A stretch of DNA of 64,000 bases from Rubripirellula amarantea (GCF_007859865.1 NZ_SJPI01000001.1:310001-374000); one strand, 5' to 3'; counted from the first letter of the stretch, positions 1-8,566 are shown. Notes: generated from the letters alone by a model not told the origin. Translations and numbers: made by a program.

Positions 1-42
1 GCACCGGCATGACCACTCCGACAGCGGACGCCCGGCCCGGCT

Positions 43-94
43 TCGCCGAACAGTCTCGCCGAACAGTCTCGCCGAACAGTCTCGCCGAACAGTC
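43..94. repeat. 13-nt tandem repeat, 4 copies
   Basis: The unit TCGCCGAACAGTC is repeated four times without change at 43-55, 56-68, 69-81 and 82-94, followed by a partial copy (TCGCC). Because 13 is not a multiple of 3, the repeat shifts frame at each copy, which argues against coding. It looks like an intergenic microsatellite-like expansion. Confidence 0.9.
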
Positions 95-160
95 TCGCCA
101 ATCACGCGGGCCCCCAAAATATCGCGATCGCTACAAAGTTGCCCCCGAAGCACTCGCGAG

Positions 161-187
161 AGCCACAAGCCACAAGCCACAAGCCAC
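161..187. repeat. 7-nt tandem repeat, about 4 copies
   Basis: The unit AGCCACA is repeated at 161, 168 and 175, with a fourth copy at 182 lacking the last base. The array lies in the same gene-free stretch as the 13-nt repeat. No function is evident. Confidence 0.85.
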
Positions 188-321
188 GGCTAAAAACCAT
201 AAGACTGCATGGAGCACGATGGCAATCGCGCGAGACTTGCCCCCCACCCACGACCAGTCCGTAGCGATCGGCTCGCCAACGCTATCACGGCGTCCCAGTT
301 CACCGAGCCAAAATTTCGGAC

Positions 322-636
322 TTAGGCAATCGCATTTCGGCGAAAACGCTTGGGAAGCGTGAAGGCGTACAAAATGGTGATCGTGCCGCCGGCAAGCAAC
401 ATCCAAGGCATCCATTCTTTTGGTCGCCAAACTTTGGCGGTCGCCGATGGACTTCCCGCAGGATTGATAAAACTCGACGGACGTGTCTCGTTGGCCGAGT
501 ACATGCTGGCACTGTCGATAACCAAACACTCGGCGCCAACAATGATCGCCATGATGCCGAGTGCGAGAAAGATAGATCGCCACATGGGAGGAAACGCTTC
601 CGGCTGATTGAAGAATCCAAAGAAGTCCGTGGACAC
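322..636 (-). CDS. Small two-helix membrane protein, unknown function
   Basis: This is a 104-residue protein with two hydrophobic segments, about residues 21-42 (SIFLALGIMAIIVGAECLVI) and about 77-92 (MPWMLLAGGTITILYAF), joined by a polar loop of about 35 residues and ending in a basic tail. The start is a GTG; an internal ATG at residue 18 just before the first helix is an alternative. I do not recognise a named family. The clear membrane topology separates it from the competing frames over the same DNA. It is probably an inner-membrane protein, with function unknown. Confidence 0.6.
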   Translation of the reverse strand: MSTDFFGFFNQPEAFPPMWRSIFLALGIMAIIVGAECLVIDSASMYSANETRPSSFINPAGSPSATAKVWRPKEWMPWMLLAGGTITILYAFTLPKRFRRNAIA

Positions 637-749
637 TCACCGAGCGCCCGCACGCTCCTTTATCGAGCGGCAACGACGTTCAGCGGTAGGGTTTTTCAAT
701 TGCCCTTCGCGATCGATAAATCCCGAATGATCGAGACCGAACAATCGCG

Positions 750-1616
750 TTAATCGATCCAACGTTTCATCAGCCCTTCATAGGCGTCGATTCGGCGATC
801 TCGAAAGAATGGCCAATGGGTTCGCACCACGTCGATATCATCCATCGAGCAATCGGTTGTCACCAAACACTCATCCTGGGTTCGATTCTCCGCCGCAATC
901 TCGCCTCGAGGCGAAGCAACAAACGAGGTGCCCCAGAATTCCAAGTTGCCTTCGATACCAACACGATTGGCGGCACCGACCCACAATCCATTGCTGATCG
1001 CGTGCGCTCGCATCGCCGTTTGCCAAGCATCTTGCTGACCAGCTCCAAACTCGGCTTTCTCTTCGTGAATCCAACCAATGGCTGTTGGATACAACAAGAT
1101 TTCGGCACCCGCGAGTGCCAACAGACGTGCGGTTTCGGGATACCATTGATCCCAACACACCGCAACACCAAGCTTGGCATAGCGAGTTTGAATAGGTGTG
1201 AAGCCAAGGTCGCCCGGTGTGAAGTAAAACTTTTCGTAGAACAAAGGGTCATCGGGAATGTGCATCTTTCGATACGTCCCCGCGATGCTGCCGTCGGCAT
1301 CAATCACGACCGCCGTGTTGTGGTAAAGACCAGGGGCACGTCGTTCGAACAGAGGCACAACGACGACAACCTCGTGCTTGGCAGCGACTTTGGAAATCGC
1401 CTCGGTTGTGGGTCCGGGGATGGATTCCGCCCAGTCGAACATCCGATGATCTTCCGATTGGCAAGGGTAAGGCCCGGTGAATAGCTCCTGCAGACAAATC
1501 ACCTGTGCACCGTCGGCAGCGGCTTTTTCTATCCACCCCAGAGCCGCATCCACATTCTTTTCACGAGTTCCGGCATCTCGCATTTGAACGAGCGATAGAC
1601 GAACATTTCGGACCAC
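750..1616 (-). CDS. aguB: Carbon-nitrogen hydrolase, N-carbamoylputrescine amidase-like
   Basis: A nitrilase-superfamily amidase of 288 residues, the usual size for AguB. The catalytic triad is visible: Glu44 in CLQELF, Lys117 in YRKMHIPDDP and Cys154 in VAVCWDQWYPE. The segments GPYPCQ, HIPDDPLFYEKFYFTPGD and the Trp-rich end match N-carbamoylputrescine amidases, which convert N-carbamoylputrescine to putrescine, CO2 and ammonia in the arginine/agmatine route. No agmatine deiminase gene lies within the window, so the physiological role is inferred from sequence alone. The start is GTG, 29 nt from the start of the divergent bioD. A related omega-amidase or beta-ureidopropionase activity is the main alternative. 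Confidence 0.88.
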   Translation of the reverse strand: MVRNVRLSLVQMRDAGTREKNVDAALGWIEKAAADGAQVICLQELFTGPYPCQSEDHRMFDWAESIPGPTTEAISKVAAKHEVVVVVPLFERRAPGLYHNTAVVIDADGSIAGTYRKMHIPDDPLFYEKFYFTPGDLGFTPIQTRYAKLGVAVCWDQWYPETARLLALAGAEILLYPTAIGWIHEEKAEFGAGQQDAWQTAMRAHAISNGLWVGAANRVGIEGNLEFWGTSFVASPRGEIAAENRTQDECLVTTDCSMDDIDVVRTHWPFFRDRRIDAYEGLMKRWID

Positions 1617-1645
1617 GGTTATTACTTTCGTTGTTAATGAATTGA

Positions 1646-2377
1646 ATGAAGCGAGAAGTCAGTTCCCAAATGGGCAATCCTAAATCGACCGCGTTGTTTT
1701 TTGCAGGTACCGACACTGATGTGGGCAAAACCTATACCGCATCACTGGCGGCCAAGCATTTTGCCAGCCGTGGCTTACGAGTGGGCGTCTACAAACCAGT
1801 CGCCAGCGGTTGCCGTTGCGAAAACGGCGTTCGAATTGCAGACGACGCCGCATCACTATGGCACGCCGCTGGTCAACCGCGAACACCCGACGAAGTCTGT
1901 CCGCAAAAATTTCTCGCCCCTTTGGCTCCACCCGAAGCCGCCAAACTCGAAAACTGTTTTGTTGATGACGAACAACTACTCGCAGGCCTGCTACCTTGGC
2001 TCGGTTCAGACTTCGACGTCACGATCATCGAAGGTGCCGGCGGCTTGATGAGCCCGTTGTCGACCGAACTATTAAATGTCGATTTGATCAACCGCATGAG
2101 TGACCTAATCTCAGAGCAATTTCCGCAGACTCATTTTGCAACGATCGTGGTTGCTGCCAATCGACTCGGCGTGATCCATCAAACACTTGCCACTCTTGCG
2201 GCGGCCGCTTCTCGCGATCTTCAAGTGGAGGGCGTCATTCTTTCGCATCCCACACCCACGTGCGATTCTTCCGCAGCCAGCAATGCCGCACAAATTGCTC
2301 GATTCAGTGACGCAAAAATACTCGGCGAGGTACGCCATGGAGCAACGCACCAAGACTTGAGTTTCCTAACCGCTTGA
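1646..2377 (+). CDS. bioD: Dethiobiotin synthetase
   Basis: BioD makes dethiobiotin from 7,8-diaminopelargonate, CO2 and ATP, the penultimate step of biotin synthesis, in the cytosol. The 243-residue product has the expected P-loop (GTDTDVGKTY, residues 21-30), the KPVASG segment at residues 50-55 and the acidic IIEGAGGLMSP segment around Glu129. An internal ATG nine codons in (position 1670) is an alternative start that leaves more room for a promoter, since the upstream gene is divergent and only 29 nt away. No other bio genes are adjacent, so biotin synthesis is not clustered here. Confidence 0.93.
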   Translation: MKREVSSQMGNPKSTALFFAGTDTDVGKTYTASLAAKHFASRGLRVGVYKPVASGCRCENGVRIADDAASLWHAAGQPRTPDEVCPQKFLAPLAPPEAAKLENCFVDDEQLLAGLLPWLGSDFDVTIIEGAGGLMSPLSTELLNVDLINRMSDLISEQFPQTHFATIVVAANRLGVIHQTLATLAAAASRDLQVEGVILSHPTPTCDSSAASNAAQIARFSDAKILGEVRHGATHQDLSFLTA

Positions 2378-2400
2378 TCTCTTCACTCTGATAGCGTCAC

Positions 2401-2985
2401 TCACTCTTCTTCTGACTCATCCTCGATAAAGTTCAGCGAGGCACTGTTCATGCAATAGCGTTTGCCCGTTGGTGCGGGGCCATCATTAAACACGTGACCA
2501 AGGTGTGCGTTGCAACGCGAACAATGCACTTCGGTACGAGGGTAAAACAAGAAGCGATCTGTTTTGTAACCGACCTGCTTGTCGCTCATCGGTGCAAAGA
2601 AACTTGGCCAACCGGTACCCGAGCGGAACTTCGTTTCGCTTGAAAACAGGTCCTGCCCACAAACGACGCATTCATAGACGCCTTTGAGCTTGTAGTTCCA
2701 GTAGCGGTTCTTTCGCGCCGGCTCAGTAGCCTCATTTTGAGTCACGTCGAACTGCATACGACTCAGACGCTTTCGCAACTCACGTTCGCTCGGCTTAACG
2801 AAGGGCTCGACGGAATCCACGGGTGGGTCCACCTTGTCTATCGTTGGCATCGTTAACTTAGCGTCGTCCATGTTCGCGTGGAGCGTTCCCGATGCGGTGT
2901 CCTTGCCTGTGTCACTCGGCTGATCGGCGAAGGCAACCATAGCAAGCATCGGCAATGCGGCACATAAAAGCCAAAGTCGTTTCAT
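2401..2985 (-). CDS. msrB: Exported peptide-methionine (R)-S-oxide reductase
   Basis: MsrB reduces methionine R-sulfoxide in proteins. Using the ATG at 2985, the product is 194 residues and begins with a hydrophobic signal sequence (MKRLWLLCAALPMLAMVAFA), so it is probably periplasmic, unlike most stand-alone cytosolic MsrB proteins. A linker precedes the catalytic domain, about residues 64-186. Two zinc-binding CxxC pairs are visible (C106/C109 and C155/C158), as is the catalytic Cys178 in RYCMNSASL. Downstream of the catalytic motif the tail is acidic. A longer reading with seven extra residues exists, but CAAGAGAG lies just before 2985, and the signal peptide begins there. It is convergent with bioD, with a 23-nt gap. 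Confidence 0.93.
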   Translation of the reverse strand: MKRLWLLCAALPMLAMVAFADQPSDTGKDTASGTLHANMDDAKLTMPTIDKVDPPVDSVEPFVKPSERELRKRLSRMQFDVTQNEATEPARKNRYWNYKLKGVYECVVCGQDLFSSETKFRSGTGWPSFFAPMSDKQVGYKTDRFLFYPRTEVHCSRCNAHLGHVFNDGPAPTGKRYCMNSASLNFIEDESEEE

Positions 2986-3135
2986 GGCGAGACTCTCTTG
3001 CGTCAAGGCGGGACGTCAAACGTGGTGGTTGAATCGGTAACCTTCCGATTGGTCATTAAATACCGGGTGCGAAAATTGGCGTTGGCAAAGTAAGGTGGGA
3101 CTGCGATACGCCTATCACTCAATGCACATTATTGT

Positions 3136-4299
3136 ATGTCCTCCGTCGACCTTCGCCAGATTTCCCTATCATTTGCCGGCCGAGAAGTCGTCAAAGATGT
3201 CGATCTGATGGTCCCATCGGGAAGCTACACCGTGTTATTAGGCCCGAGCGGATGCGGAAAAACCACGCTTCTGCGACTCATCGCTGGGATCCAAGCCCCC
3301 GATCAAGGGCAAGTATGGATTGCTGACAAGAACGTCACGAAGGTTCCGCCTCGGGCTAGAAATGTGGCGATAGTCTTTCAAAACGACGCGTCCTATCCGC
3401 ACATGTCGGTGCGTCAGAGCCTGGAATTCTCAGCTAAGTCGCCCGCGATTCCTCGTTCTTTCACCCAAACTTCTGACCGTGCCAACGATCAACCGTCGCA
3501 ATCGTTAGATAGGGCAATAGAGCTCACCCGGATCTCCCACCTGCTCGACCGTTATCCTGATCGACTCAGCGGAGGGGAACTGCGCCGCGTTGCGATCGCA
3601 AAAGCGGTGGCTCAAAACCGTCAAGTGCTGCTGCTTGACGAACCGCTTGCAGCCCTCGATGCAACCGCGAGCGCCGAACTAGAAATCGATCTAGTGAAGC
3701 TGCATCGCGAGTGTGGAATGACAGTGATTCATGTCACCCACGACGGACGCGAAGCAATGCGAGTAGCCGACCACATTGTTGTGATCGGCACTGGCGAAGC
3801 GAGCGGACAAATCATCCAGGAAGGGTCGCCCAACCACATCTACGCTCACCCCAATAGCCTACAGTCGGCCTCTAGCCTTACTGCGATCCCGCTGAATTTG
3901 TTCAACGCAGAGCTCACCATAGCAAACGGTGTCAAAACAATTGGAATCCGCGACCATGACGTAACACTGCATGGCGAAGGTTCTGACTGGATTCATCAGA
4001 TAGGTGATATCGCGAACCCAACATTGATCATCGCCGTTCGTCCCGAAGACGTGCGTGTGGTCTCTGACTTGGGTGAATGCACGATGGCAACAGGAATGTC
4101 GCTTAACGTAGAACGATGTCGCGCGCAAAACGCGATGGGGCAGACCCTGTGGACATCGCTCGACAACGACACCCCTCGCTTCGCCCTGACAGCGCCGAGC
4201 GATAACACCAGTAGCGAGTTGCGCCAGGTGCGTTTCGAAATCGAACTAGCTCGACTGCTGTTCTTCGCCGACAACAACGGCTCGATCGGACCCTCATGA
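3136..4299 (+). CDS. ABC transporter ATP-binding protein, CysA/MalK-like
   Basis: A 387-residue ATPase with Walker A (GPSGCGKT, residues 36-43), Q-loop Gln82, signature LSGGE (144-148), Walker B (VLLLDEP, about 164-170) and switch His202. The C-terminal third (about residues 240-380) resembles the regulatory/TOBE-type extension of sulfate, molybdate or sugar importers. No ABC permease or binding-protein gene is adjacent. Instead the stop codon overlaps the start of a TauE/SafE-type permease by four bases (ATGA). Importing or exporting function therefore cannot be assigned from context. The substrate is unknown; a sulfur-containing anion is plausible only because of the TauE-like neighbour. 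Confidence 0.88.
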   Translation: MSSVDLRQISLSFAGREVVKDVDLMVPSGSYTVLLGPSGCGKTTLLRLIAGIQAPDQGQVWIADKNVTKVPPRARNVAIVFQNDASYPHMSVRQSLEFSAKSPAIPRSFTQTSDRANDQPSQSLDRAIELTRISHLLDRYPDRLSGGELRRVAIAKAVAQNRQVLLLDEPLAALDATASAELEIDLVKLHRECGMTVIHVTHDGREAMRVADHIVVIGTGEASGQIIQEGSPNHIYAHPNSLQSASSLTAIPLNLFNAELTIANGVKTIGIRDHDVTLHGEGSDWIHQIGDIANPTLIIAVRPEDVRVVSDLGECTMATGMSLNVERCRAQNAMGQTLWTSLDNDTPRFALTAPSDNTSSELRQVRFEIELARLLFFADNNGSIGPS

Positions 4300-5054
4300 T
4301 TGAATCTTTGCTTCTGTTCTTACCGATCGCATTGATCCTAGCCTTGGGTACTTTTGTACAAGCAGCCGCCGGATTTGCAGCGGGCATGCTGATCGTGCCC
4401 GCACTCTTGTGGATGGGCTATACGATTCCTGCGGCGCAGACGGCACTTCTGATTGCAACTCTTCCGCAAAACGTCGGTGGAGTTTGGTCGTTGCGCGATG
4501 AGCTGTCGGTGAAACTAATCGCAGTGCCTTGCTTGGGACGGTTTGTGTTCTTCCCGATTGGCATCTGGCTACTAAGCGAATTGGAAACTCTCTCACCTGA
4601 AACGATACGGCAAATCGTTGGTGTGTTCATCCTGGTAGCCACTCTTTGCACCATTGCTTTTCATCCTCAACCCAAACCGAAGCTTCACCCCGCTTGGTCA
4701 TGGATCGTGTTTCCTCTTTCTGGTTTCTTCCAAGGCCTAGTCGGGATGGGCGGCCCGGCGATGGTGCTTTGGGTGCAAGCACACAATTGGAATACTCGAA
4801 AGAGTCGTGGATTCCTGTTTGCGATGTACTTAACCAGCTTTATTCCCTCGCTGTTGGTGCTTTATTACATGTTCGGAGCCCGTATCGTACCGCCAGCTCT
4901 CGCCGCAGCAGTGAGCGCGCCCTTGATGATCGTGGTAACAATGTGGGGACTGAAAGTCGGATCGTGGCTAGGGCGCGAACGCTTACGGGCAGTGACGTTA
5001 ACGTTGCTGTTGATCATCAGCCTAAGCAGCATCGCGGCGCCTTATCTGCACTAG
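4296..5054 (+). CDS. TauE/SafE-family membrane permease
   Basis: A 252-residue integral membrane protein with seven to eight predicted hydrophobic segments. The N-terminal stretch FVQAAAGFAAGMLIVPALLW and the repeated-half stretch GFFQGLVGMGGPAMVLWV are the internally duplicated signature of the TauE/SafE (DUF81) family, which moves sulfite, sulfonates or sulfoacetate across the inner membrane. The start overlaps the ABC ATPase stop by ATGA, so the two are translationally coupled. Substrate assignment to a sulfur oxyanion is family-level only. Confidence 0.88.
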   Translation: MIESLLLFLPIALILALGTFVQAAAGFAAGMLIVPALLWMGYTIPAAQTALLIATLPQNVGGVWSLRDELSVKLIAVPCLGRFVFFPIGIWLLSELETLSPETIRQIVGVFILVATLCTIAFHPQPKPKLHPAWSWIVFPLSGFFQGLVGMGGPAMVLWVQAHNWNTRKSRGFLFAMYLTSFIPSLLVLYYMFGARIVPPALAAAVSAPLMIVVTMWGLKVGSWLGRERLRAVTLTLLLIISLSSIAAPYLH

Positions 5055-5102
5055 CTGACGGTTTCACTAGCCGGACGTCTTCACTAACCGACACTCCGAG
5101 AT

Positions 5103-6521
5103 CTAGCTATTGCGATGGCGGTTGCCCCGTTTTATCCGATGCAAATCCTCTTCGCGTGTCAGCAACCCCCAATCCAGCGCTTGATCTTGGTTGTATTGCT
5201 TACCCAACGTCAACGCAATCGATGCTTTGGCCATCTCATAACCGAGGTAAAACGCGTGCGAAGCGTCAACGTTATCCGAAGCGGGTTGTTGCATTAATTT
5301 CTCAAACAACAAGAACGGATCGGCGTCACGAAGGTGCAAACCTGCCGCCAACACGTGAATCACGTCGTCCTGTGCAAACAGGCGATAATTGTTGTCCTTC
5401 AGCGAACTCGCTAGCGACGACAACATCTCAGTTGAAAACGGAGTTAACTTTGGATCGCGAAGCATTACCAACGCATCGGAAAGCCTCTTCGGTGGCACAC
5501 CATTGCGCACACTATAGTAAGCCAACCGCCGCGCTATATCGCACTCTCGCAAACTTGAACGTGCCCAGTTGATGACCTCGGTGGTCAACACACTTTCGAT
5601 TCGCAATTCTTCACAAATCGCAAGCAACATCAAATTCAACCCTGCGGAATCGACATCGGTGAGTTCAGTCAAGTTGCCGATCCCCATCATCATCGCGTGA
5701 TCAGGATAGTCGTTTCTAGTTTTTGCGTAACGAACAAGGCTTCCAGCGAAGTTAGCACCGATCGGTTCCAAAATCGGATCCAATCGTATCTTGACCCCAG
5801 CAGTGTCTAGAAATCCAATATTTTTTTCAAAACTTTTTTCGTCCCCAGGAGTGTCCGGAATCACAACAACTTCGGCTCCCCAATCGCGCGCTGATTCACG
5901 ATTAGATGAGTTGACTGATAAGACAAGCGAAGCACCACGACGAGTCGCTTCACTTGCTTCCCACTCGTCGAAAGTGTCCACGGATACTTGCAACCCCTGA
6001 TCAATGATGGCAGCTATGTAGTCGCCGATGCGATGACATCGTTGAGTGGGATCGCAACCGAAATCAATCACATCGGCGCCATCAACAGCCGCTTGCTTAG
6101 CACGTTTCACAACGGTCTCAATTGACATCCGTGGCGCGTGATTGATCTCGGCGATGATACGGGTGTTGTATCGACTTAGATCGACGGGAACACTCTTGCC
6201 GCCAAACCATTCCGGCAGGCTTCGACAATCGACGGGCCCCAAAAGCACCGGAATTTGCGAACTTTCCTGCAGCAAAGAGATTCCTTGCTCGCAGTAGCCC
6301 GGCACAACAACATGCGTTGCTTGTGACGGCACATCCCAGTGACGCAGCAACCACTTCGGCGTAATAAGCGCGGCTACCGTGATTGGTGCTACACCAATCG
6401 AATAGGCGAAACCGTACTCATGACTAAGTTTTGAAACGACGTCGCGCAACGCCACCTCGGCAAGCTTGCCGGTGATGAAATGAAAGTGATGGTGCGGCTT
6501 AGGTTGAATGACTTGGTTCAT
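5103..6521 (-). CDS. Dihydropteroate synthase-like protein (H4MPT-pathway type)
   Basis: Read from the ATG at 6521, this is a 472-residue protein. It starts with HFHFITGKLAEVALRDVV, the N-terminal domain typical of planctomycete and methylotroph DHPS-like proteins (DUF6513). A DHPS-fold TIM barrel follows (MSIETVVKRAKQAAVDGADVIDFG, then VSVDTFDEWEA and a GIGNLTELTDVD segment). This family is found with genes for tetrahydromethanopterin-linked C1 transfer and is thought to act in pterin cofactor synthesis in place of FolP. The frame is open for another 121 codons upstream, but that extension is unlike the family; AAGG lies a few bases before 6521, which is why I chose this start. No other H4MPT gene is in the window. 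Confidence 0.8.
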   Translation of the reverse strand: MNQVIQPKPHHHFHFITGKLAEVALRDVVSKLSHEYGFAYSIGVAPITVAALITPKWLLRHWDVPSQATHVVVPGYCEQGISLLQESSQIPVLLGPVDCRSLPEWFGGKSVPVDLSRYNTRIIAEINHAPRMSIETVVKRAKQAAVDGADVIDFGCDPTQRCHRIGDYIAAIIDQGLQVSVDTFDEWEASEATRRGASLVLSVNSSNRESARDWGAEVVVIPDTPGDEKSFEKNIGFLDTAGVKIRLDPILEPIGANFAGSLVRYAKTRNDYPDHAMMMGIGNLTELTDVDSAGLNLMLLAICEELRIESVLTTEVINWARSSLRECDIARRLAYYSVRNGVPPKRLSDALVMLRDPKLTPFSTEMLSSLASSLKDNNYRLFAQDDVIHVLAAGLHLRDADPFLLFEKLMQQPASDNVDASHAFYLGYEMAKASIALTLGKQYNQDQALDWGLLTREEDLHRIKRGNRHRNS

Positions 6522-6994
6522 GTTGCCTTGCATCATGATCACTGATGGGACTGCGACACAAGAGACAGCTTCAAGTTTTCGTTCTGTTTGATCAGGACTG
6601 GAAAGAGTGACCCCAAAGCGATCGGCGTGCACTAAGTCTGCGAGTGATTCGTGATCCTTACAGCGAAAAAATTGTGGACTCGTGTCACGTGTCGCTATTG
6701 ACTGACACTGACGAAGCTTTACAAAGAACAAAACGAGAGATTCGTGTTTGGCAAGCTTGTGCAAAACTTGATTGCTGACGTGGCCGGGATCTCTCGTTTT
6801 TTTATGCGCTGGCTGAAACGGGCTGACCGAAGCGTGCTGACCGAATTTGCCGACCGGCGGTCCAACTGGACTGACGACGACCACTGTCGGTTTACTTCAC
6901 GGTAAATTCATGCGTGTTAGATACCTGCGACGTTTTCTCGTTAGCAAGTCAACTTCGTTACTCCAGCACGCCTATCGACGACCATGAACCTGCG
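6522..6994. other. Divergent intergenic region between DHPS-like and HTTM genes
   Basis: About 470 bases separate the two preferred starts. Both genes have open frames reaching into it (to 6884 on the minus strand, to a GTG at 6914 on the plus strand), so the true gap may be as short as 29 bases. Around 6,820-6,860 there are imperfect repeats of GCTGACCGA. No clear promoter, RNA gene or hairpin was recognised. Confidence 0.4.
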
Positions 6995-8566
6995 ATGTTA
7001 GAGAAGCTTTCTTGTTGCACCTCGAGTCGCTGCTTTCAAGCGATTGACAACTTGCCGTTGATTTTCTTGCGAATTGTCACAGCAATTTCTATCTACGTAT
7101 GGGCCAACGACTTTCTCAGTGAAGACAAGTACCGACTGCTGTTCTTGACACCGCGTTTCTTGTTCAAGTACCCGCACCTTGAATGGATCAAGCTGTGGCC
7201 GAGCATTGGCGCCAGCGATGGAATTTACTGGCACTTCATCGTCACGAAGATCGCCGCGATTTGCTTGGGAATTGGATTTCTCACGCGGGTTTCTGCCATC
7301 ACTGCATCCTTCGGTATCGCCTATGTATTGCTTGTCGAATACCACATCTATGTCAACCATTACTACTTGCTCGCCTGCGTGAGTGCGATGCTGGCGTTCC
7401 TTCCCGCCGGAACACGTCTTTCAGTTGATGCAGCGATCGGATTGCAACAAAACCGTTTCACGATGGCACGCTGGCAGTTGGCGTTGATGCGTTTCCAACT
7501 GGGGATTCCCTATGTTTTCGGAGCGTTGGCCAAACTCAATGGCGATTGGTTAAAAGGACAACCGGCTCGATTCATTGTGCAAAACAATGGCCACATTCCT
7601 GGCATCGGGGGTTGGGACCAGTGGTCGCCCGGAATGCAAGAATTCTTCACCAACGCGTTAGCCTATGGTGGTTTCCTTTACGATTTGCTAATCGTGCCAA
7701 TGCTGCTGTATCGACCTACGCGGTGGCTGGCGGTTGCCCTGTCATCGGTCTTCCACCTAACCAACGCTGCAACACTGACCATCGGAATCTTCCCCTGGTT
7801 CATGTTGGCCACAATGGTAATTTTCTTTCCTCCCGAATTTATTGCCAAGCGATGGCAAATCATCTTGGGCCGTGGTAAGGAACGATCGAGCGAGACGCCA
7901 GCGGGAACGTATGAACCGTCAACGAGAAGACTCCATCGGGTGGGGCTTGCTGCCGCCGTTGGATATGTGATCATTCAATTGCTGCTTCCGCTACGTCCGG
8001 CACTTTACGCCGGCGACGCTAACTGGAATCAACGTGGCCATCGTTTTGCGTGGCGGATGATGCTGCAAGCCAAAGATGGCTTACTGCATTTTCGGGTCAA
8101 TGATCCCGCAACCGGCGACTACCTGATGGTACCATCAACAACGGTGGTGACCGCTTACCAATCTTCACATGCAGATCATCATCCGTTGATGATCCGTCGC
8201 ATTGCGGACGAACTAGTCATCGCGGCAAAGGAACTTGGCATTAGCAACCCTTCCGTGCATGCCTTGGCACTGGTGTCGCTTAACGGTCGTCAACCAACGT
8301 TGATGATTGATCCCTCGGTCGACTTGGCCTCGCTGCCCGCCGACGCTCCAATGAGCGACTGGTTCATCGACGACCCCGGTGAGTTCCGAGACCCACCGTG
8401 GTTGGTTCCTAAATCACAGTGGTGGCAAAGCGTAGAATTGCCGGAACCATTCAAATCATTGCAAGGAAGAACGCCGCAAGAGCTTGAAGAATTCCTGCGT
8501 ACGCTGGAAGCCCAACGTGAACAAGACGCTGATAAGTTGAAATCGCAACCTAGCTCGAAGCCGTAA
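6995..8566 (+). CDS. HTTM domain protein, vitamin K-dependent gamma-carboxylase-like
   Basis: Read from the ATG at 6995 the product is 523 residues; a GTG at 6914 would add 27. The N-terminal two thirds is a multi-helix membrane domain with the HTTM hallmarks: LPLIFLRIVTAISIYVW, SIGASDGIYWHFIVTKIAAI, YHIYVNHYYLLACVSAMLAF, GALAKLNGDWLKG and a VPMLLYRPTRWLA loop. The C-terminal part (about residues 320-520) is soluble, contains WRMMLQAKDG and KSQWWQSVELP, and resembles the lumenal half of vitamin K-dependent gamma-glutamyl carboxylase. Bacterial members are common in planctomycetes but their reaction is mostly untested. It stands alone between a divergent gene and a convergent terminator. Confidence 0.8.
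   Translation: MLEKLSCCTSSRCFQAIDNLPLIFLRIVTAISIYVWANDFLSEDKYRLLFLTPRFLFKYPHLEWIKLWPSIGASDGIYWHFIVTKIAAICLGIGFLTRVSAITASFGIAYVLLVEYHIYVNHYYLLACVSAMLAFLPAGTRLSVDAAIGLQQNRFTMARWQLALMRFQLGIPYVFGALAKLNGDWLKGQPARFIVQNNGHIPGIGGWDQWSPGMQEFFTNALAYGGFLYDLLIVPMLLYRPTRWLAVALSSVFHLTNAATLTIGIFPWFMLATMVIFFPPEFIAKRWQIILGRGKERSSETPAGTYEPSTRRLHRVGLAAAVGYVIIQLLLPLRPALYAGDANWNQRGHRFAWRMMLQAKDGLLHFRVNDPATGDYLMVPSTTVVTAYQSSHADHHPLMIRRIADELVIAAKELGISNPSVHALALVSLNGRQPTLMIDPSVDLASLPADAPMSDWFIDDPGEFRDPPWLVPKSQWWQSVELPEPFKSLQGRTPQELEEFLRTLEAQREQDADKLKSQPSSKP

Larger units (their letters stand above)
1..321. other. Gene-free left edge with short tandem repeats
   Basis: No convincing gene was found here. Reading frames crossing it have repetitive, low-complexity composition and no recognisable family. 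It holds two short tandem repeats, listed separately (a 13-nt unit and a 7-nt unit), and the 3' flank of the small membrane protein gene encoded on the minus strand. It is probably an intergenic spacer, but a gene ending left of position 1 cannot be assessed. Confidence 0.5.

Noticed and set aside
9-362. Plus-strand frame of 117 codons at the left edge
   Set aside because: Its sequence derives from frame-shifting tandem repeats and overlaps the minus-strand membrane protein; no family resemblance.
131-673. Longer minus-strand frame over the small membrane protein
   Set aside because: Composition is Cys/His/Arg-rich as in shadow frames, while the competing frame at 322-636 has two clean membrane helices.
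870-890. T-loop-like GGGTTCGATTC string
   Set aside because: It lies inside the aguB-like coding sequence and no cloverleaf can be built around it.
4646-5572. 308-codon plus-strand frame over the TauE and DHPS-like genes
   Set aside because: It lies in another frame of two well-supported genes and has Ser/Arg/Thr-rich shadow composition.
6522-6884. N-terminal extension of the DHPS-like protein
   Set aside because: The extra 121 residues do not resemble the family N-terminus, which begins just after the ATG at 6521 with an AAGG upstream.
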